Program-made: the position numbers and the translations under genes | Source of the DNA: Lunularia cruciata | Taxonomy: Eukaryota > Streptophyta > Marchantiopsida > Lunulariales > Lunulariaceae | DNA length: 64,000 bases | Assembly: GCA_948567375.1 (NCBI GenBank) | Contig: OX419758.1 | Coordinates: 11,971,001 to 12,035,000 of the forward strand | Direction: 5' to 3' | In this document: positions 57,410 through 64,000 of the stretch, piece by piece | How positions within the stretch are numbered: position 1 is the stretch's first letter | Layout: each line of letters opens with the position of its first letter | Notes under the pieces: model-generated | What the model was told of the DNA's origin: nothing | The model's database searches: none | What the model saw: the letters and a program-made list of their open reading frames with translations, nothing else

Positions 57410-57763
57410 GTGGTCTTATCTTGACCCAACCACTAAGTCAAGGATTCCTTCAGAGGGGCTATCCTTGGACTAAAGAAGAATCCAAAACAAAAAGGCTTGC
57501 GGGCCCAAGAGTTCTCAACTCTTTCCTCAAAGCCAAACACCTAGGAATAATACCAAGTCAACACACTAAAATCCAAAATAGTGGTGCTCATCTTTTCTAC
57601 TTCCTCTAAAGTAAAGTCCCATCTATCTTAGCTATGACTAACTTTAGCTAACCATGACTAATATAGAACCATCCTTTATCTCTATATAAATAATATCTCT
57701 TAAGTACTTGTAATATCAAGCTAAATATCACAATACCACATATATGCACAAATGGGTGTTACA
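57369..57763 (-). repeat. F3 copy C, partial 5' LTR
   Basis: The LTR interior, starting at aaggaatatcc, is joined directly to gag codons (tagaactcaa|aaggaatatcc). About 300 bp of LTR, the leader and most of gag are missing. A short A-rich overlap at the joint suggests end-joining. Confidence 0.87.
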
Positions 57764-57807
57764 GTTCTCACTACTTTCTTCCTCCAATCCACTATTGGGT
57801 TGTACTG
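57764..57807 (-). other. Short F4 fragment between F3 copy C and F1 copy 2
   Basis: These 44 bp begin with the GTTC target duplication and end at the F1 LTR. By position they belong to F4, but they are too short to identify by coding content. Confidence 0.55.
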
Positions 57808-58257
57808 TGTCACGCCATTTGTAGTTCCGCATCTAGATGCTTGGACACTGGAGTTCCAGTGATGGTAGTTAGAGTTATTCTAGCTGTTTCTCAGGGACTA
57901 CTTTCCGACGGTTAGATTTTGTGTTCAGGGTACTGACTTCACGGTGGGGCCCACCGTCACTTTGCACCGTTTGCACCGTCGAGTGTGCCGTCAGCGGGAC
58001 CGTTAGGGTTTCAGGGCTAGCTCGAGTCCAGGGGGTATAGTTTCGAAGTGAGCTCCAGAGAGCTCACTTCTCTGATGTTGAGCCTTCGAGTTCCTTGCTA
58101 TGGTGGACAGAGGCCGGCGAGCGTCACCTGGATTCTCTATGCTTGAGTGGGTGTGGCTTGACTGTAATCAGTGTCCAGTTGTTGGCAGTTTATAGAGTCA
58201 CAGATCAAGTACTGATCTGAGTTGAGTTGAGTTGAAGTGTTAAGCAATCTGATTACA
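57808..58257 (+). repeat. F1 copy 2, 5' LTR (450 bp)
   Basis: TGTCACGCCATTTGTAG ... CAATCTGATTACA. It matches the reverse complement of 22,478-22,928 and is followed by TCAGAGAAGTGAAG, as in copy 1. Confidence 0.9.
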
Positions 58258-59537
58258 TCAGAGAAGTGAAGTCAAGGGGAAATCGGGTGCAGGAACGTTG
58301 AGTGTTGGTGGTATCTCCAAGCTCGGTGGATCGTGGTAGCTCGATTCAGGTTCTGTGTTTCCCTAGTGTGCAGAAGCTCGTGTAGTTGATGCAAATTTGG
58401 CAGTTAGGCGGACGGTTTGCGGAAGCGCAAGCCAAATTTCGAGCAAAGAAGGAGCAATTTTTGAGCAATGTTGTGATTTTGAGCTCAAGAGGTGAAGGCA
58501 GGACCAATTTGCTGCGAGTTGGGCTCAGAAAGTGAAATTGAAGGTGGAGTTGGAAAGCTCTTCTCATGAAATTTTGATTTGGAAAAACCCGTTTTGTCAA
58601 TTTGGCTCGAGTGGAAAGTTAGCGGGGGATTTGGCGGACATCCATCTTTAGGGTTTACGTCAGATTTTGGTCAGATTTTGGGCCAGAATTGGAGGAGTTT
58701 CGCTGTTTGGCCAAATTTGGAGAAGTTTCGCTAGTTTGGAGGAGTTTTGCAGATTTGGAGAAGTTTTGCCAATTTTGGAGGAGGTTTGAAGTGGCAACAA
58801 GAAAGGCATCATTTGGCTGAATTTCGGCGTTTCGAGGCATAGGGCTGTGGGCTATGAGAGGCTATGAAGGCCTAGAAGGGCCAGCAAGCCAGCTTGCTGG
58901 CGTGAGGCTAGCTAGTTTAGTGTAGATCTTGGTCATTGGTTGGCAAAATCTGCCTTTCTTGCTAGATTGTGCGCAACAGGATTTGACCCCTAGATCTCTT
59001 GTTCCTAGACTGGTGCCCTAGCCAACTGGTCCACCCTCACTTGTTGTCATAGTGACTGTGCCACTGTTATCTATACACATGTAACTTTGGCTAGGAGAGG
59101 CAGTTTGATCCCATTCTTGGTGATCCTGGTAGCTTAGGACTTAGATACGAACTACTCTTATGTCAAATGCCAAATGGTGGCAGAGTCAGTCCCGTGTTGT
59201 GTTATGAGATGGAGGGTTTTCGTTTAGATTTCTTGTGATTGGATCCCCTCCATTCTCTGCTTCCTGTTTGTGCACCACGTTTGTGTGAGGTGCCTTGACT
59301 TTTGAGCGTTGGGGCTCTGGTGTGCTCTCGGTGGTGAGGCTGGAGTGATGACCAGTCAGACTACCTTTGTTTCTCTCCGGTGAGGCAGGAAGTGATGACC
59401 TGCAGACCGTGAGAGTGCGTGTTATGATGGCAGGTTACAGGTTGCCCTTCCCCTAGTGTAGTTATCTCGGTTAGAGTTACATTAGTGGGTGGTGTCTAGT
59501 TGGTGTTGGCACTTGGTGGGGCACTTGCAGTTGCGAC
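58258..59537 (+). other. F1 copy 2 5' leader
   Basis: It is homologous to 21,201-22,477. A series of (ttt)tggagaagttt(c/t)gc variants lies at 58,690-58,790. The tRNA-like segment is on the minus strand at 58,970-59,041. No convincing ORF is seen. Confidence 0.6.
58970..59041 (-). other. tRNA-like segment in the F1 copy 2 leader
   Basis: On the minus strand it has A-box-like TGGACCAGTTGG and B-box-like GGGGTCAAATCC, matching 21,682-21,752. It is antisense to the element. Confidence 0.4.
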
Positions 59538-60890
59538 TTGCGGTTGCAGTTGGTGGTTCGGGTTTGCTATTGTAGTTACGTGGTCACGACGGAGTTCTTT
59601 GGAGATTCTAGAGGAGTTAGCCCTGCAGTACGCAGTGGGTTTACTCGGAGTGGTGCTCGGTATCAGCCTGTATCTCAGGTTCTAGTGAGGGAGGAGATTG
59701 ACTCTGAGTTGGAGTTTGACACAGGAGCTGATTCAGTTGAGAGTGCACTTGGTGTGTCCGCACCGTTGTTGTGGGACATGGACGAGATTTATGGGGCCTC
59801 CAAAGGCCCTAGGCGTTACTCTGGTACAGTGGGTACCATTGAGTTGGATGACTTCATCCAGGAGTTTGATAGTTGGTGTGATTTGCAACAGATGCGGATC
59901 CCGACTTTGTTCACACCCTTCATGGCATGGAAGGGGTTGTTTCAGCACTTGGAGGGTCCACCGATGGACGACTACCATGAGTTCAGGAGAGCTCATTTGG
60001 AGGAGATTGAGTTATGGAGACAGTATTGGTCTCCACACTATGTCTCCATCACTTCAGGTTCGGTGGCCAGGAGTAGGTTGGCTGTACCTACGAGTTCTAG
60101 CTCGAGTAGTGTTGGTGGAGCTAGTGGAGGTGCACTAGCTGGAGATAGTGCTACTACGAGTGGAGGTACCGCTGCAGGAGGTGGTGTGGTACCGGGGTTT
60201 AACCCCATGGTGGAGTTCTTCCTATGTTTGAGGCAGAACTACCAGGGAGTGCGGACTGACAAGCTAAGGAGCTTGCAGGAGTTCCAGCGGAAGGATGGAG
60301 AGAGCCTACACGAGGCATACACTCGCATGAGGCGGCTGATCAGTTTCACTCAGGGAGTTACTGAGGCCCAGGCAGTCCAGTTTTGGTATGGGATACTGGA
60401 CAGGGAGTTGCGACGTAGAGTTCGTGATGCTACGTTGTTGCAGGCTACTTCGCCCACTTTGGCAGTAGTCTTTGGTTTGGCTGAGCGTATTGAGCTCAAC
60501 ATGGTGGAGGAGAGAGTGGTGACATCTGGATTTGGTAGGGAGACCTCATCCACGGTTGTGACTTCTTCTAGAGTGCAGCAGAGTGCACCACGCCCAGTTG
60601 GTTTTCGAGGACAGGGTGGACAGCCCAGATCCTATGGAGCGAGTGGAGGGCCTAGTGGAGTTAGACCCTTACCATCATTTTTGGGTCAGCAGCAGCCAAT
60701 GAGTGGTGGTGTTGCTTGTTGGACTTGTGGTGGACCTCACCATAGGAGAGAGTGTACTCAGGGCAGCGGACCTGATACCTCTGGTGCATCACAGCCAGCA
60801 TAGAGGCAGTGTGAGCACTGCCATAGATTTGGTCATACTAGTGACCGGTGTTTTGACCTACACCCGGAGTTACGGAGTGGTAGGGCTGCT
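59538..60890 (+). pseudogene. F1 copy 2 gag
   Basis: The open frame 59,538-60,803 gives 421 residues. It has an acidic N-terminal part, the helical gag domain (EFFLCLRQNYQGVRTDKL, FWYGILDRELRRRVRDA) and the knuckle CWTCGGPHHRREC. A TAG at 60,801-60,803 (CAG in copy 1) is followed in frame by a second knuckle, CEHCHRFGHTSDRC. The start codon is not certain; 59,538 is the first ATG of the open frame. Confidence 0.82.
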
Positions 60891-62648
60891 ATGACAGGTA
60901 GTAGAGGAGCTCCAGTTCATGGAGGACGAGGTGGTAGAGGTGGTGGTAGAGGATCTACACCTAGTAGGGGTGCAGTACCTGCCCTTACTTCAAACACAAC
61001 TATGGCTACTCGGATTGAGCAGTTGGAGCAGAGATTGGCTAGTATGGCTATTGCTCATAGGAGATCAGATTCTGGTGCTGAGGCTTCCACCTCATATGCT
61101 GGTGATAGAGATGCTTTGGACTTCATGTGCGGAGCAGCACAGGTGGATGCATCTGCAGCAGTGACTAGGAGTGCAGTACGTGCTCCAGAGCCTAGAGGAG
61201 CATCAGTGGAGTTGGACCCACAGAGAGGAGAGGTTGGGAGACAGGTCAGACTTCCCCAGTCTTTCACGCTATCTGAGGCATTGCAGACGACATCCATGGT
61301 TCCTAGACGTCCCAGTGCAGGTGTGGTAGGTGGTGATGGAGTACCTGATGGAGTACCTACTAGTCAGCCACCTGCTACTACACAGACTGAGTCTAGCATG
61401 ATGTTGGGGGCGGCTCAGCTGATTATGCGGCATCCTTTATTTTCAGCCAGTGATATGTTTACATTGGGAGTGGACCCAGCCCCAGTGTTCCGGTTGGCTG
61501 CCACGTTGTGTGAGAGTAGGGATGGTGCAATTCCTACTACTAGAGCAGAGGTGGTTGGTAGTGGAGCTGACTTGGTTGAGGAGCATGGGATCCGTTCAGC
61601 GACCAGTGGTTTATGGCAGGCAGCAGCGGCTAGACTGGAGGAGTTGCCAGCTAGACCGGCCTTTGAGAGAGCGCGGTTTACACCTGGTGTTATCCTATTG
61701 GATAACCAGAGGGGGATCTTTCGTTTGGTAGGACCTTCAGGGAAGGTCTATACACCACAAAGAGTCTTGTTAGACTCTGGTGCGCAGCCCCTTATGTTGG
61801 GGAAGGCTGCAGTTGTTGGTCTGGAGTTACGGAAGACCGATGTGGAGAGGTGTCCATTTCAGATCCAGACATCTCTTGGTGGTGGTTCGACACAGTACAT
61901 CACACGTGGAGAGCTTGTTGTCCAGGTTCAGCCTGGTCATCTGACTGATAGCTTGATGGTGAGAGCTCAGGCTATTGCGACGATAGTTGAGTCCTATGAT
62001 GTGCTAGTTGGGGGAGCAGTGTTATACCCTATGGGTTTCAGTATTGACTATTGGGAGGAGAAAGCCTCTTATAGACCTGGTTGGCAGTCTGGTGAGGGAC
62101 GGGTATGTCACCTACCAGTACGCTTTAGTAGTGGCAGTCTTGGCTCACTACAGTCCGGGACCATGGCAGCATCAGTTTTGGCTTTCAGCGGTGCAGTTAC
62201 TTGGCCTGGTGACTTGTTGGAGGGGAACGCCCATGCAGAGGATACTCCAGTACCAGAGGAGATCACTCGGCTATGGAGTACGAGTGGGATTGTTCCATCC
62301 ACCTTGGATGTTCCATTGTGGAGTTCAGAGGAGGCATTGCAGCAGCATGCAGATCAGTTGGTGCAGCAGGCTTGGAGTGGAGCCTTCATACCATCAGGGG
62401 ATGAATGTGAGGATGAGCCTCCAGAGGCGATTGCTTTGACACCTCTGGATACCACACTCATTGCTTGGCAGTATCCAGTAGAGGGGATATGTCTATTAGA
62501 GTTGTTTGGTGGGATCAGCACCGGACTAGCTGCGGTGTTACAGGCGGGTATCCGAGTACAGAGGTACTTGTATGTAGAGAGAGATGAGACTGCTAGGCGA
62601 GTCTCTCTACATCATGTGGCACACTTGGCCTATCGGTATCCGGAGTAA
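60891..62648 (+). pseudogene. F1 copy 2 gag C-terminus, protease and methyltransferase N-terminus
   Basis: This is a 585-residue open stretch. A Gly/Arg-rich RGG-like segment leads into a coiled segment. The protease core VLLDSGAQPLMLGKAAVVGL (D-S-G intact, Asp codon at 61,773) is followed by YDVLVGGAVLYPMGFSIDYW. After an acidic linker comes methyltransferase motif I (LLELFGGISTGLAAVLQAGI, ~62,495-62,555) and YVERDE. It is the best evidence that the methyltransferase is translated as one polyprotein with the protease. A TAA at 62,646-62,648 (TTA in copy 1) stops it. Confidence 0.87.
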
Positions 62649-63520
62649 TTACCGATGTCAGCAGTCAGAGGTTACCAGAAGGCCTTACCAGGAGACATTT
62701 CCTTACTGGGGGCGCATGACCTAGAGAGACATGGGCCTATTCACTTGGTGATTTCTGGATGGCCATGTCAGGGACATACACGTGCGGGCCGCGGTTTGGG
62801 TCTTCAGGATCCTCGTTCTGGTGTGTTTTGGGAGATGTTACGGATACTACGACATCTCCAGGTTCATCAGTCTATTTCTCCAGCTTACCTTTTGGAGAAC
62901 GTTCTATTGATGGGTGATTCTCGCACTAGAGTGGTGGCGAGTACACATCAGGTCCATTCTTGGATGGGACCTGCTGTATTGTTAGATGCAGCCAGAGTGG
63001 GATCACGGGCTCATCGTCTTCGTCTTTGGTGGACAAACCTCTTACCCAGAGAGGTTCTACAGCGTGCTTATGATGGGATTCAGTGACTGGACCACATTCT
63101 TGTTGATGATATCTTGGATGTTGGGCGTCAGTCTCAGACAGTGGTAGTGGCTGATAGGTCACCCATGGCAGTGGTGAACCTAGTTGGACAGCCTAGAGCT
63201 GCATTTCCCACACTCATGAGTTTCCCAGGCTCTCATGCTTTTTGAGAGGGAGGACCTGGACTTGTTTGGGACTCACAGTTACAACAGTTGGTGGAGCCCA
63301 ATGCTGATGAGAGAGAGCGGGCGATGGGTTTTCGCACCGGTATTACCGCTGTTCCAGCAATGTCAGAGGCATCCAGGCATCAGGTGTTAGGTCAAGCTAT
63401 GGACCTGAACTGTTTGACCTGGATTGTGAGCCTTGGTTTGGCAGAGCAGCGTAGGATGCGCTTGATAGGCATCACCACTCGGACACTTGTGAGCCCTGTG
63501 CCTATCGAGACGATTTAGGC
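62649..63520 (+). pseudogene. F1 copy 2 methyltransferase, catalytic and C-terminal part
   Basis: The frame continues directly after the TAA. Motif IV is ISGWPCQGHTRAGRGL (catalytic Cys codon 62,766-62,768), motif VI AYLLENV, motif VIII SRAHRLRLWWTN. After stops TGA 63,084-63,086 and TGA 63,243-63,245 (both CGA in copy 1) come ERERAMGFRTG and GQAMDLNCLTWIVSLG, the likely motif IX-X region. A TAG at 63,516-63,518 is CAG in copy 1. Unlike copy 1 there is no frameshift within motifs IV-VIII. Confidence 0.85.
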
Positions 63521-64000
63521 ACATGCTGGGGGCGATGGACCGAGTGGACATGGTATTCTTGGGACACATCCAGTAGCTACTAAGGAGAGTGGTCTACTTG
63601 GAGTCCATCCAGGTGAGCGTGGGCTACTTGGATTACACCCTTGGTCCACATGGGATGCAGCCAGAGGACGTATGGAGCTTGCAGCCAGAGTGGAGGGAGT
63701 TTTTCACACAGAGGTTGGGACCTCTAGTGGTCGGGAGCATGACACCATTGCTCCCAAGGGCCCAGTGTAGCAGCCAGTCAGTACGTCTTCCACTCCTACT
63801 ACAGTTACATAGGATACTTCGGAGCCAGATCTTGGACCCAAGCTTACTGGAGAGGAAAGACGGAGGGTTTGGAGGTTCTTGAGGAGTCACACGAGTTGTT
63901 TTGCCTTCAGTATGAAGGATTTGGGTGCTCTGAAGGGACCTGGTATACGGATTGAGCTGACTAGCGACACACCTATTTTCTGACGTCCTTATCGATATAG
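63521..64000 (+). pseudogene. F1 copy 2 linker and start of reverse transcriptase
   Basis: Linker frames are followed by KLTGEERRRVWRFLRSHTSC and MKDLGALKGPGIRIEL (63,835-63,960), the segment that precedes RT. A TGA at 63,981-63,983 is CGA in copy 1. The window ends before the RT catalytic motifs. Confidence 0.78.

Larger units (their letters stand above)
53204..57763 (-). mobile_element. F3 copy C: gypsy element with internal deletion
   Basis: The 3' LTR (53,204-53,867) and a partial 5' LTR (57,369-57,763) flank a polyprotein lacking the gag N-terminus and whole leader. GTTC occurs at both ends (53,200-53,203 and 57,764-57,767) as target duplication, so the complete element inserted first and was deleted later. 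It sits in F4 upstream of RT. Confidence 0.88.
41721..57807 (-). mobile_element. F4: chromovirus (Ty3/gypsy) split by three later insertions
   Basis: Its minus-strand parts are 41,721-43,928 (3' LTR, chromodomain, integrase), 51,763-53,203 (RNase H and RT) and 57,764-57,807. F3 copy B, F3 copy C and F1 copy 2 separate these parts. Joining the first two restores the RNase H reading (QIWWA then EWRQRFNMTITY). The 5' part (gag, protease, 5' LTR) lies beyond the window. It landed at the 3' end of F3 copy A. Confidence 0.88.
57808..64000 (+). mobile_element. F1 copy 2: DNA-methyltransferase gypsy element, runs off the window
   Basis: The 5' LTR, leader, gag, protease, methyltransferase and the RT start are present in plus orientation; the rest lies beyond 64,000. 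It is closely similar to copy 1 along its whole length. Its lesions are at different places from those of copy 1, so the two decayed independently. Confidence 0.9.

Overview
The window is nuclear DNA from a plant, most likely a non-seed land plant (bryophyte, lycophyte or fern). It holds two tandem, intron-containing microbial-terpene-synthase-like (MTPSL) loci, a family known from non-seed plants. The remaining ~51 kb is nested Ty3/gypsy retrotransposons, one family with a primer-binding site matching the plant tRNA-Asp type. No bacterial features, rRNA genes or CRISPR arrays are seen. The exact lineage cannot be read from the sequence.

Layout. 1-12,540: a direct segmental duplication (units ~309-4545 and ~8782-12,540), each with one MTPSL locus. 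Copy 1 (1680-3618) gives a coherent four-exon, 413-residue reading. Copy 2 (9592-11,608) carries frameshifts. Between the units lie a 157-bp tandem repeat and a decayed LINE. 12,981-22,928: a complete Ty3/gypsy element on the minus strand, called F1 here. Its order is gag, protease, a DNMT3-like C5 cytosine methyltransferase, RT, RNase H, integrase, and a terminal PHD finger. 22,929-28,435: an old AT-rich chromovirus relic (+), called F5. 28,436-30,030: a much older relic of F1 (-). 30,030-37,325: element F2 (+), with a coiled-coil coding relic, a long LTR, a tRNA-Asp-type primer site, gag and protease. 37,325-41,720: F3 copy A (+), 5'-truncated and carrying a solo LTR. 41,721-57,807: chromovirus F4 (-), split by two F3 insertions (copy B 43,929-51,762; copy C 53,204-57,763) and then by a second F1 copy (+, 57,808 to the window end).

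Order of events read from the nesting: F3 copy A is oldest of this stack. F4 then landed at its 3' end. F3 copies B and C and F1 copy 2 later entered F4. Copy B has LTRs differing at only a handful of sites, so it is young. Four-bp target duplications (GCCC, GTTC, GTTC/GTTT, TACC) support the boundaries.

The outstanding system is F1. One retrotransposon polyprotein carries both a DNA methyltransferase (an epigenetic writer) and a PHD finger (a probable histone reader). Both visible copies carry stops, mostly C-to-T changes at CAG or CGA codons, as expected where methylated cytosines deaminate. Apart from MTPSL copy 1, no coding region in the window is clearly intact.
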